This document shows, piece after piece, positions 1-7,784 of a DNA stretch of 28,852 nt. Made by a program: the position numbers and the translations under genes. This DNA comes from Planctomycetaceae bacterium (lineage in GTDB: Bacteria; Planctomycetota; Phycisphaerae; SM23-33), in the NCBI GenBank assembly GCA_021371965.1, contig JAJFVE010000024.1:1-28852 (forward strand). The letters are read 5' to 3'. The notes under the pieces are model-generated. The model worked only from the letters and a program-made list of their open reading frames with translations, was not told the origin of the DNA and made no database searches. How positions within the stretch are numbered: position 1 is the first letter of the stretch; each line of letters starts with the position of its first letter.

Positions 1-1
1 C

Positions 2-802
2 ACCTTCGTCTACCACCGCGATAACCAGACCAACGAAATGGTCATCTCCGGCATCGGCGACCTGCACCTGCGCATCATGCTGAGCAAGATGAAGCAGCGG
101 TTCGACCTGGCCGTCGACACCAAGCCGCCCAAGATCCCCTATCTCGAAACCGTCACCGGCAAAGCCGAAGGCCACCACCGCCACAAGAAGCAGACCGGCG
201 GATCGGGCCAGTTCGGCGAGGTGTACCTGCGCATCGAGCCGATGGAGCGAGGGTCCGGCTTCGAGTTCGTCAACGACCTCTTCGGCGAGTCGATCCCGCG
301 CCAGTACCTGCCCGCCATCGAAAAAGGCGTGCGCGACGTGCTCGAGTCGGGACCCATCGCCGGATTCCCGCTGCGCGACGTGCGCGTGTCCGTCTACGAC
401 GGCAAGTACCATCCGGTGGACTCCAAGGAAATCGCGTTCCGCACGGCCGGCAAGTATGCCTTCATCGACGCGATCGAAAAGGCCAAGCCCGCCCTGCTCG
501 AACCGTTCGTGAACCTGGAAATTTCGATCCCGGCCAATTACATGGGCGACATCGCCAGCGACCTGTCGGGCCGCCGCGGACGCATCCTCGGGCAGGATAT
601 GCTCCCGGGCAACATGTGCGTCGTCAAGGCCCAGGCGCCGCTGGCCGAAGTGCTCCAGTACAACAGCCAGCTCCGCTCCGTCACCGGCGGACAGGGCAGC
701 TACTCGATGGAACTGAGCCACTACGAGCCCGTGCCCTCGAACGTCCAGGCCCAGATTGCCGCCAACGCAAAGGCCGCCAAGGAAGAGGACAAAGAAAAAT
801 AG
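2..802 (+). CDS. fusA: Elongation factor G-like protein, C-terminal part (5' truncated)
   Basis: This is the C-terminal 266 residues of a ribosomal translocase GTPase of the EF-G family; the GTPase domain lies outside the window. The frame is open from base 2. Visible landmarks are the domain III motif SGIGDLHL, the domain IV loop HKKQTGGSGQFGEV, and the domain IV/V run SDLSGRRGRILGQD typical of EF-G. Serine in GGSGQFGEV and the overall wording fit the EF-G2/EF-G-like branch better than canonical FusA (which usually has GGRGQYG), so a specialised or second EF-G is possible. The tail ends in a charged Lys/Glu stretch. A strong hairpin terminator follows the stop. Family assignment is firm; which paralogue it is cannot be decided without the N-terminus. 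Confidence 0.9.
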   Translation, partial: TFVYHRDNQTNEMVISGIGDLHLRIMLSKMKQRFDLAVDTKPPKIPYLETVTGKAEGHHRHKKQTGGSGQFGEVYLRIEPMERGSGFEFVNDLFGESIPRQYLPAIEKGVRDVLESGPIAGFPLRDVRVSVYDGKYHPVDSKEIAFRTAGKYAFIDAIEKAKPALLEPFVNLEISIPANYMGDIASDLSGRRGRILGQDMLPGNMCVVKAQAPLAEVLQYNSQLRSVTGGQGSYSMELSHYEPVPSNVQAQIAANAKAAKEEDKEK

Positions 803-808
803 CAACGA

Positions 809-880
809 GGATGGATGAGTGGATGAATGGATGTGATGCCATACATCCAACTACCCAATCATCCATCCATCCGGTTTTTT
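809..880 (+). terminator. Hairpin terminator made of GGATGAAT-like words
   Basis: The left arm (809-834) consists of repeated GGATGGAT/GGATGAAT words. It is followed by a short loop and a complementary right arm (844-872) of ATCCATCC words, then GG and six T (875-880). It sits directly after the EF-G stop codon. Position, symmetry and T-run fit a rho-independent terminator, and the arms belong to the word-iterated inverted repeats seen elsewhere in this window. Confidence 0.7.
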
Positions 881-883
881 GGG

Positions 884-911
884 CTTGCGTTTTTTATCTG
901 GGCCGGTAAAC
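884..911 (+). promoter_or_regulatory. Possible sigma70 promoter for rpmB
   Basis: TTGCGT at 884-889 and TAAACT at 906-911 are separated by 16 bases, just downstream of the EF-G terminator and about 45 bases before the rpmB start. Both hexamers are imperfect, so this is only a plausible candidate. Confidence 0.3.
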
Positions 912-954
912 TGGTCGATTCCACAAAACGAACTACTGACGATAGGAATACACG

Positions 955-1209
955 ATGCCTCGCGAATGCCCCATGACTGGAAAGAAAACCCGCACTGGGC
1001 GAACATACACCCGCCGCGGCAAAGCCAAGTACCTCGGCGGCGTCGGCCGCAAGGTCACCGGCAAGACCAAGCGCACCTTCAAGGCCAATATCCAGCGCGT
1101 CCGCGCTGTGATCGATGGCAAGGTCACGCGCATTAACGTCGCCGCCAAGGCCATCCGCATGGGCCTGATCGTCAAGCCCCCCGTCCGCGACTACAAGCCG
1201 GAAGCCTGA
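955..1209 (+). CDS. rpmB: Large ribosomal subunit protein bL28
   Basis: The 84-residue basic protein has the bL28 pattern: an N-terminal R-x-C-x-x-TGK motif, a central basic segment (RTFKANIQRVR) and the C-terminal KVTRINVAAKAIR segment that matches the conserved V-x-A-K-x-x-R region of L28. L28 binds 23S rRNA in the large subunit. Only one Cys is left of the zinc-ribbon Cys pairs seen in some bL28 forms, so it is probably the zinc-free (C-) type. AGGAA lies 7 bases before the ATG. It is flanked by terminators on both sides, so it is likely monocistronic. Length is normal for the family. Confidence 0.9.
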   Translation: MPRECPMTGKKTRTGRTYTRRGKAKYLGGVGRKVTGKTKRTFKANIQRVRAVIDGKVTRINVAAKAIRMGLIVKPPVRDYKPEA

Positions 1210-1213
1210 CGAC

Positions 1214-1349
1214 AAATTCCAAACTACAAAACCCAAGCTTCAAACAAACAACAAACTCCCAAAAGGACTTCCTGAGGGAGTTTTTGTTTGGCTGTTTCGG
1301 ACTTATCTTTTTGATGTTTGTTTGTGTTTTGGAATTTGTGGTTTGGAAT
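1214..1349 (+). terminator. Long word-iterated inverted repeat with inner terminator hairpin after rpmB
   Basis: An inner 8-bp stem (1253-1260, AAACTCCC, with 1276-1283, GGGAGTTT) runs into a T-rich tract and is a good intrinsic terminator for rpmB. It is nested in a much longer imperfect palindrome: AAATTCCAAACTACAAA on the left (1214 on) mirrors the GGAATTTGTGGTTTGGAATT end (about 1331-1350), and the CAAACAAAC region mirrors GTTTGTTTG. Confidence 0.7.
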
Positions 1350-1378
1350 TTATTGTCCTACCCCGCCGATGATACAGT
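1350..1378 (+). promoter_or_regulatory. Candidate sigma70 promoter of asnS
   Basis: TTATTG (1350-1355) and TACAGT (1373-1378) are separated by 17 bases and lie 28 bases before the asnS ATG. Spacing is ideal and each hexamer differs from consensus at two positions. Confidence 0.4.
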
Positions 1379-1405
1379 TACGTACATAAACATGCGGGAG
1401 CATTC

Positions 1406-2797
<1,392 letters not shown>

Positions 2798-2810
2798 ACT
2801 GTGCGGCCGG

Positions 2811-2983
2811 GGACAGGGAGTGCGGGATTACGCGGATTGAGAGGATTAAGAGGATTGGGATGAAGCCAGGGAAACAACAACGTCTTCGCAGGCTTTTCTT
2901 TTTCTTCACGCTCTCCCCGTCTCCTGATCTTTTTTTTAATCCTCTTAATCCCTTAAATCCGCGTAATCCCGCACTCCCTGCCT
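2811..2983. repeat. Long inverted repeat of GGATTACGCGGATT words
   Basis: The left arm 2811-2856 and right arm 2938-2983 are about 46 bases each and near-perfect reverse complements, sharing GGGAGTGCGGGATTACGCGG and GGATTAAGAGGATT words. The 81-base loop ends in a run of eight or more T just before the right arm. It fills the space between asnS and the PHP gene, both on the plus strand, and could end asnS transcription. It is not a coding region. Confidence 0.8.
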
Positions 2984-3005
2984 CCTCGCTTTCACGGAAT
3001 CGCTC

Positions 3006-3620
3006 ATGAAGGTTGAACTGCATCTGCATACGTCCCGCTACAGCGGCTGTGCGGCCAACTCGCCGGCCGAGTCGATGCAGCGCCTCATCGAACTGGGCTA
3101 TGGCGCGGTGTACATCACCGAGCACGACCGGGTCTGGACGCCGTTTGAACTCGACGACCTGCGCGAGCAGTTCCCCAACATCAAGATTTTCGGCGGCGTG
3201 GAGCTGACGGTGGGCTTCGCCCGCATGCAGCACCTGCTGGTGCTGGGCACCAGCGATCCGGGGTACATCGACCTGGCCGGCGAAGAAGAGGCCATTCTCA
3301 AGAAGGCCCGCCACGACGGGCACCTGACGGTTCTGGCCCATCCCTTCCGCTGGAAGGAAGACGAGACCATGATGGACCGGGGCAACAACCCCGACGCCAT
3401 CGAATACCTCACGTGCAATCACGACGCCCCGGAGATGAAGGCGCAGTCCAAGGCCGCCGCGACCAGGTTCCACGTGCGCCTCGTCAACAGCGGCGACGTC
3501 CACCGCCTGGACTTCATGGGACGATTCTGGATCGAGACGCTGCAACCACTGGCCGAGGCCGAGGACATCCGCCGAATCGTCCTGCGCCGCGAATATCGCA
3601 ATCGGCGCAATAGCGGGTGA
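3006..3620 (+). CDS. Small PHP-domain metal-dependent phosphoesterase
   Basis: This 204-residue protein is made up almost wholly of a PHP fold. The metal-binding motifs occur in order: HLHTS near residues 6-10, TEHDRVW near residue 38, GGVELT near residue 63, LAHPFRW in the middle, and NSGDVH near the C-terminus. These are the His/Asp/Glu ligands of the trinuclear PHP site used to hydrolyse phosphoesters. No polymerase or histidinol-phosphatase signature is present, so the substrate is unknown; family members include nucleotide and 3',5'-phosphate hydrolases. There is no signal peptide, so it is cytoplasmic. It has its own inverted-repeat borders on both sides, suggesting a single-gene unit. 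PHP assignment is firm, exact function open. Confidence 0.85.
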   Translation: MKVELHLHTSRYSGCAANSPAESMQRLIELGYGAVYITEHDRVWTPFELDDLREQFPNIKIFGGVELTVGFARMQHLLVLGTSDPGYIDLAGEEEAILKKARHDGHLTVLAHPFRWKEDETMMDRGNNPDAIEYLTCNHDAPEMKAQSKAAATRFHVRLVNSGDVHRLDFMGRFWIETLQPLAEAEDIRRIVLRREYRNRRNSG

Positions 3621-3625
3621 AGAAG

Positions 3626-3733
3626 ATTTCCAATTTCCAATCTGCAATTTCCAATTTGAAGAAATACGCGGCGAGCAGCGTAATGCCGATTGCCTTTGTT
3701 CCAATTGGAAATTCCAAATTGGAAATTGGAAAT
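3626..3733. repeat. Inverted repeat of TTTCCAA words between convergent genes
   Basis: The left arm 3626-3660 is built from ATTTCCAATTTCCAAT words and the right arm 3701-3733 from ATTGGAAATTGGAAAT words, with a 40-base loop. It lies exactly between the ends of the PHP gene (plus) and infA (minus), so it could act as a bidirectional terminator. Confidence 0.75.
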
Positions 3734-3735
3734 GG

Positions 3736-3963
3736 TTACCGTTGCCGGTAAACGATGCGGCCTTTGGTCAGGTCGTACGGGCTCATCTCGACCATGACTC
3801 GGTCGCCCGGGGTGATGCGGATATAGTTGCGGCGCATGCGGCCGGAGATATGTCCGACAATCTCGTGCTTCTTGCCGCCGGTCTCGATCTCCAACAGGAA
3901 CATCGCGTTGGGCATCGACTTCTTGACAACCGCTTCGATCTCAATGACGCCTTCTTTGGCCAT
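3736..3963 (-). CDS. infA: Translation initiation factor IF-1
   Basis: A 75-residue single S1/OB-fold protein beginning [11 protein letters not shown] and containing [13 protein letters not shown] and the ending [12 protein letters not shown], all characteristic of IF-1. IF-1 binds the 30S A site with IF-2 and IF-3 during initiation. An ATG two codons upstream (3969) is in frame, but AAGGA overlaps it and is correctly spaced for the ATG at 3963, so the later start is chosen. A near-consensus promoter lies just upstream. No ribosomal protein genes surround it, unlike the usual infA-rpmJ context, so it is transcribed alone here. Confidence 0.95.
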   Translation of the reverse strand: MAKEGVIEIEAVVKKSMPNAMFLLEIETGGKKHEIVGHISGRMRRNYIRITPGDRVMVEMSPYDLTKGRIVYRQR

Positions 3964-3997
3964 ACACATCCTTTAGGGGTACCGCAAGAGTCCCAGA

Positions 3998-4026
3998 ACT
4001 ATAACAGGCGCAGCGCCAAGGGTCAA
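3998..4026 (-). promoter_or_regulatory. Near-consensus sigma70 promoter of infA
   Basis: Read on the minus strand, TTGACC (4026-4021), a 17-base spacer and TATAGT (4003-3998) make a strong -35/-10 pair. The predicted transcription start is about 30 bases before the infA ATG. Confidence 0.7.
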
Positions 4027-4039
4027 CGCAAGGTGAAAA

Positions 4040-4564
4040 ATGAATTCATCTCTGGCGACCCACCCTTCCCGAGGCATAGGATATTGCGTGAGCATCGCAG
4101 AGGCCGACATATCGTCGCCGCCGGCGGCATCGCGGCAAGGCGACCGACTCCCCGCCGCCAGTGCCATGGGCCTGGTCGTCGTGGCATTCCGACACATGCG
4201 GCGATCGCAGTCGAAGGGACTGGCCGACACAGCCGCCGACCTGGGCTACTGCCTGGGCATGGTCGCCCGGGCAGGACGCTGCACGCCGCAGCCGGCGCTG
4301 TTCGGCAAGGGCACGTGGCATCGGCCGTTCCTGCGGCACTACAGCCCGCGGCTGCGGCAATTGATGGACAAGCTCGACCGCGACCTCAAGCTGCTCTGTC
4401 GCCATCGCGCCAGCCGCCCCGCCCGCCGCAAGGGCATCACCTGGGCCTGCAACCAGTTCAAAGCCGCCCGCGCCGTCCTGGTTGACGTGGACGATCCGGC
4501 CGCCACATCCTTGTGCGCCCACGCCAAGAGCCTCTGCACCTACTGGTACGACCGCTGGCACTAG
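4040..4564 (+). CDS. Hypothetical protein rich in Cys, His and Arg
   Basis: This encodes a 174-residue soluble-looking protein that I do not recognise. Codon third positions are strongly G/C through most of its length, as in neighbouring real genes, whereas opposite-strand frames give Val/Gly/Ala-rich nonsense-like sequence. AAGGTGA precedes the ATG by a few bases. The first 40 residues are less convincing, and an internal start at the ATG near residue 43 (MGLVVVAFRHMRR) is possible. The C-terminal half is basic and helical-looking (LRQLMDKLDRDLKLLCRHR) and ends in CTYWYDRWH. Seven Cys residues are spread over the protein, including WACNQ, SLCAHAK and SLCTYW. There is no signal peptide or membrane segment, and no function can be assigned. 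Confidence 0.55.
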   Translation: MNSSLATHPSRGIGYCVSIAEADISSPPAASRQGDRLPAASAMGLVVVAFRHMRRSQSKGLADTAADLGYCLGMVARAGRCTPQPALFGKGTWHRPFLRHYSPRLRQLMDKLDRDLKLLCRHRASRPARRKGITWACNQFKAARAVLVDVDDPAATSLCAHAKSLCTYWYDRWH

Positions 4565-4587
4565 AACTAGGCGCCATGGCGGCCGTT

Positions 4588-4618
4588 CAATTGGAAATTC
4601 CAAATTGGATATCGGAAA
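4588..4618. repeat. Short copy of the TTGGAAATTCCAAATTGG element
   Basis: CAATTGGAAATTCCAAATTGG and a following GGAAAT repeat the right arm of the element at 3701-3733. It lies between the convergent hypothetical gene and the response regulator and is self-complementary, so it may serve as a short terminator-like hairpin. Confidence 0.55.
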
Positions 4619-4622
4619 TGCC

Positions 4623-5306
4623 TTACCCGTACGCGCCCGACTGCACCCAGCGGATGGCGTGCTTGAGCAGCTCGGTGGCGTTGTCGAGCTGCAGTTTGTC
4701 TTTGATATGCTCGCGGTGCGAGTCGATCGTCTTGACGCTCAGGTGCAGCCGCTCGGCGATCTCGCGCGTGGGCAGGCCGCTGCCGATCAACTCGAAGACT
4801 TCCATCTCGCGGTCGGTCAGGTCCTGCACAGACGGCTGGCCCGGCGCCACGCGGTTGCTGGCCAGGCGATTGATCATGCGCGAGGTCATGCGGTCGCTGA
4901 GGTAGATCTGCCCCTGGCGGATTCGTCGCAGACCCTCGACCACCTTGTCGCCCGGCTCGGTCTTGATGACATAGCCCCGCGCGCCGGCCCGAAGCACGCG
5001 CTCGGCGTAGAAGAACTCGTCGCGCATCGACCAGACCAGCAACAACATCCGCGGATAGCGAATCCGGATGTCCTTGATCAGCTCCAGGCCGCTGCCTTCC
5101 TGAAGCGTCAGGTCGATGACGGCCCCCTCGGGCTGATGCTTCTCGATCAGCCGCAGAGCCTCCGACGGCGAGTCGGCCTCGGCGCAGACCGCGATATCGT
5201 TCTCGCCGTCGATCAACGTCCGCAGCCCCTGGCGGACGACCGGATGATCGTCAACCAGCAGCACCGTCCACTTATGTGTAGACTTGTTCGTCTTGTTCTT
5301 GTCCAT
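4623..5306 (-). CDS. NarL/LuxR-family two-component response regulator
   Basis: A 227-residue regulator with an N-terminal receiver domain and a C-terminal LuxR-type helix-turn-helix. The receiver shows VLLVDDHPVVRQG (acidic pocket), AVIDLTL (phospho-acceptor Asp), LLVWSMRDE (switch Ser) and GYVIKTE (conserved Lys). The DNA-binding part has LTDREMEVFELIGSGLPTRE and LSVKTIDSHREHIKDKL. On phosphorylation it should bind DNA and alter transcription. An in-frame upstream ATG at 5369 exists, but a TATAAT box (minus strand, 5361-5356) would place the transcript start inside that extension, and the extra residues do not look like a domain, so 5306 is preferred. No histidine kinase is adjacent, so the signal and targets are unknown. 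Confidence 0.9.
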   Translation of the reverse strand: MDKNKTNKSTHKWTVLLVDDHPVVRQGLRTLIDGENDIAVCAEADSPSEALRLIEKHQPEGAVIDLTLQEGSGLELIKDIRIRYPRMLLLVWSMRDEFFYAERVLRAGARGYVIKTEPGDKVVEGLRRIRQGQIYLSDRMTSRMINRLASNRVAPGQPSVQDLTDREMEVFELIGSGLPTREIAERLHLSVKTIDSHREHIKDKLQLDNATELLKHAIRWVQSGAYG

Positions 5307-5429
5307 GGCTTTGCACCGGTCCGGTCCAGCGACAGTTTGAAGATCAGGTCGCAGTATTATATTCCCCACCCCGTCGCAATTCCGGTTGCGCGCCCAAAGT
5401 GCGCGAATTGTTCGCCCCTCGACGCCGCC

Positions 5430-5708
5430 TCAGCGCGAGACCGCCCTGGCCAGCAGGACGAAGATCATCGCTGCCGCCAGCAACCCTCCGCCCGTCAGCA
5501 GCGCCGCCAGGGCCGGGCCCAGATGCGCCGATATGGCGATGAACGCCGACGTCACCAGCAGCCCCGCCGCCCCCAGCAGCAGCAGGCCTCCAAGCATCAT
5601 CATGACGATGGCGGTGATCGTCGAGATCACCGCCTGCCTGGCGCGCACGGCTTCATAGTGCACCCAGTGGCGGCCAAGCAACAGAAGGTCGCAGATCAGC
5701 TTCATCAC
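5430..5708 (-). CDS. YqjE/holin-superfamily III-like membrane protein
   Basis: About 92 residues with two long hydrophobic helices (roughly residues 27-55 and 62-88) separated by a short turn. This matches the small inner-membrane proteins of the phage holin superfamily III/YqjE type that accompany YqjD-like genes. The stop of the upstream YqjD-like gene overlaps this start in GTGATGA; either the GTG at 5708 or the ATG at 5705 may be used, giving tight translational coupling. Despite the family name there is no phage context here. Its role is unknown; in enterobacteria the equivalent genes belong to a stress-induced operon. Confidence 0.7.
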   Translation of the reverse strand: MMKLICDLLLLGRHWVHYEAVRARQAVISTITAIVMMMLGGLLLLGAAGLLVTSAFIAISAHLGPALAALLTGGGLLAAAMIFVLLARAVSR

Positions 5709-6073
5709 TTTCTCCCCATGAGCTTGCCCAGGATGATCCCCAGGCCCACGGCCCCGAACACCCAGCTTAAAGGGTGCGCAGATACCGTCTCGCGCGCCGC
5801 CTGCGTCGCCTGGGCGCTGCGCTGGCGCGCGTATTCGGCTGCGTCCCGCAACTGCTCATACCCTTCCGTCGCCCGGTCTTTCATGCGGTCGCTGATCTGC
5901 TCCCACTTGACGCTTCCGGTGTCGCCCACGCTTTGCAGGATCGCCTTGAGATCCTGTTTGAGCCGCTTGATGTCTTCGCGAAGTTCGTCGAGTGCTTCCT
6001 GTCTGGCCATGGTTCCCTCTTCTTGAGATTGCTCTTGGGTTTGCCGAGTTTCTACGACATCGTGCTTGGTCAT
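5705..6073 (-). CDS. DUF883/YqjD-ElaB-like membrane-anchored protein
   Basis: A 122-residue protein with an acidic/Gln-rich N-terminus, a long amphipathic coiled-coil middle (ALDELREDIKRLKQDLKAIL and the Ala/Arg/Gln-rich helix after it), and a single C-terminal hydrophobic segment containing PLSWVFGAVGLGIILGKLMG. This C-tail-anchored layout is the DUF883 family (E. coli YqjD, ElaB), reported to associate with ribosomes at the membrane in stationary phase. Translation could also begin at the ATG at residue 22 (MARQEALDEL). It is the first gene of a two-gene unit with the YqjE-like gene, through a TGATG junction. Family call is fairly sure; function here is inferred from relatives. Confidence 0.75.
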   Translation of the reverse strand: MTKHDVVETRQTQEQSQEEGTMARQEALDELREDIKRLKQDLKAILQSVGDTGSVKWEQISDRMKDRATEGYEQLRDAAEYARQRSAQATQAARETVSAHPLSWVFGAVGLGIILGKLMGRK

Positions 6074-6195
6074 GACTGCTTCCCCCTGTAAAGCCCCATC
6101 TCCACAAACATTGTATGACGTGCCGATTGGGGCGCTGCCTCAGCAGATGCCCTATTATCCTTTAGGCTTGCTCCCCACTGGCCGTTACGAGCGGC

Positions 6196-7548
6196 TCACC
6201 AGATCGATTTGAGTTCGTGAATCGTCAGCCGGTGCAGGCGGACGTTTTTGACGTGCGCCTGGAAGACCAGCGGGACATCCCCCGCCTCGGGCAGCATGGC
6301 GAAACCGGCGGACAGGCGGCCGCTGGCGTCAAAGATCTCGATGCTCGTGCGGTCGATCAGCAGCCGCAACGTCAGACGTCCCTCGTGCGGCGGCGTCAGA
6401 GGCACATCGCGGCCAAGGAAGCTGAACTTGCCCTGGTCGGGCGTAATGTGCAGGGCGCTGCCGTTGATGAGGACGACCACCGCGGCCGTGGCGGGGGCTT
6501 CGATTTCTATCGACACGTCCAACAGATCGTGGCGGGTTTCGGGCACGAGTTGCCGGCCCACGGTCAGATCGGTTTCGCACAACTCGATGCAGCGGCCATA
6601 GAGACGCTCGATCTCGCGCACGGGCTGGCGGCAGAGAAACACGCCGTCGTTGAATCGCCGCAGCGTCAACTCGACAGGAAAGGACATCTGGCCGTTGAAC
6701 GGCATGCGAGGGAACTTCGCCCCGGCCATCCACGAGATCTGGATGCGCCGCCCGTCCGCGGCTGGGATGTCGCTGAAGGTCTGTGCGGCGTATCCGGTGG
6801 CGCCCAGTTCCGATTTCTGCGCCGCACCGTGCGGTACAAAGCCGTCGGCCGTCAGGTCGCCCAGCAGATACAGACCCGAGGCGCCCCAGAAGACCCAGCG
6901 CGTGTCAGGGCCCTCGTCCACCGGCAGTTCAAAGATATCCGGGCACTCGCTGGCGCCGCTGACGGTCACCTCGCACAGCTTCGCCCAATTCGTCAGGTCG
7001 CTGGAGGTCAGCAGGAGGTAGTCGTTGCCGTCGAGGTACAGCGCCATGAGCCATCGGCCGGCGGCCTCGTGCCAGATCACCTTGGGGTCGCGATTGCCGC
7101 CGCGGAACTCCGGCAGGATCGGGTTCTCGGGGTACTTGGTCCACGTGCGCCCGCGGTCGCTGCTCCACGCCAGCGACTGCGTGAAGGGCCTGGGCGGGCT
7201 GACCATCGAGCCCGCCGAGGTGTAGAACGCGACCATGGTCTCGCGCCCGCCGCCAAAACCCGCCGAGTCGCGCCAGTCAACGACGGCCGATCCGGAGAAG
7301 ATGTGGCCCAGGTCGTCGGGGCAGATGGCATTGTCGATCTGGCGCCAGTGCACGAGGTCTTCACTGACGGCGTGGCCCCAAGTCATGTTGCCCCAGCCGG
7401 TCCCGAAAGGATTGTGCTGAAAGAACAGATGGTATTCGCCCTGATAAAACACCAGACCATTGGGGTCGTTCATCCACCCACGAGCAGGAGTGAAATGAAA
7501 CCCCGGCCGATGAAACTCGCGATAGAGATCAGTCGTCGACATGGCCAC
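6196..7548 (-). CDS. Glycoside hydrolase family 32 fructan/sucrose hydrolase
   Basis: A 450-residue enzyme of the invertase/levanase/inulinase family that cleaves beta-fructofuranosyl bonds with retention. The three catalytic blocks are present: WMNDPNG with nucleophile Asp28, RDPK with Asp154 as transition-state stabiliser, and ECPD with acid/base Glu201. The five-bladed propeller occupies about residues 15-310 and a C-terminal beta-sandwich follows, ending near IEIFDASGR. There is no signal peptide, so a cytoplasmic enzyme acting on imported short fructans or sucrose is likely. The start may be the GTG at 7548 or the ATG at 7542, which begins MSTTD. A GTCCTC-word palindrome separates it from the divergently oriented GH95 gene. 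Exact substrate cannot be decided. Confidence 0.93.
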   Translation of the reverse strand: MAMSTTDLYREFHRPGFHFTPARGWMNDPNGLVFYQGEYHLFFQHNPFGTGWGNMTWGHAVSEDLVHWRQIDNAICPDDLGHIFSGSAVVDWRDSAGFGGGRETMVAFYTSAGSMVSPPRPFTQSLAWSSDRGRTWTKYPENPILPEFRGGNRDPKVIWHEAAGRWLMALYLDGNDYLLLTSSDLTNWAKLCEVTVSGASECPDIFELPVDEGPDTRWVFWGASGLYLLGDLTADGFVPHGAAQKSELGATGYAAQTFSDIPAADGRRIQISWMAGAKFPRMPFNGQMSFPVELTLRRFNDGVFLCRQPVREIERLYGRCIELCETDLTVGRQLVPETRHDLLDVSIEIEAPATAAVVVLINGSALHITPDQGKFSFLGRDVPLTPPHEGRLTLRLLIDRTSIEIFDASGRLSAGFAMLPEAGDVPLVFQAHVKNVRLHRLTIHELKSIW

Positions 7549-7588
7549 GTCTTACCCTGCCGTACTCAGTGTGTCAATCGAGTCAATT

Positions 7589-7664
7589 CGTGCTCGTCCT
7601 CGTCCTCGTCGTCGGTTTCTTCCCTGACTGAAACACCGAGGACGACGACGAGGACGATCACGAG
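7589..7664. repeat. Inverted repeat of GTCCTC words
   Basis: GCTCGTCCTCGTCCTCGTCG followed by GGTTTC (7592-7619) pairs with GAAACACCGAGGACGACGAC and the following GAGGACGA words (7630-7664). It lies upstream of both the GH32 and GH95 genes. The same word family recurs just after the GH95 gene (10070-10231). Confidence 0.75.
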
Positions 7665-7693
7665 GCCATCGGCCTGAGGCGCCGGGGATATCC

Positions 7694-7730
7694 GGCAATC
7701 GGCAATTGGAAATTGGCAATTGGCAATTCC
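7694..7730. repeat. Tandem GGCAATTGGAAATT words
   Basis: The words CGGCAATCGGCAATTGGAAA and TTGGCAATTGGCAATTCC form a direct tandem with internal self-complementarity, placed 55 bases before the GH95 start. It resembles the TTTCCAA elements at 3626-3733 and 4588-4618. Confidence 0.6.
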
Positions 7731-7784
7731 CTCGCCGCCGCGTAAAACTTCTGCAGCCATCAAGACCTTACAGGAGTGAAAACA

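Noticed and set aside
4046..4603. Minus-strand open frame opposite the Cys-rich hypothetical
   Set aside because: Val/Gly/Ala-rich and begins within a TTGGAAATTCC repeat; the plus-strand frame has better third-position GC and a ribosome-binding site.
5430..5708. Possible phage remnant because of holin-superfamily similarity
   Set aside because: It is coupled to a YqjD-like gene and no other phage gene is present, so a stress-related membrane pair is the better reading.
4482..6026. Plus-strand open frame of 514 codons across the response regulator and YqjD/YqjE genes
   Set aside because: It runs through three well-supported minus-strand genes and their gaps; the protein is Arg/Ser/Pro-rich with no domain.
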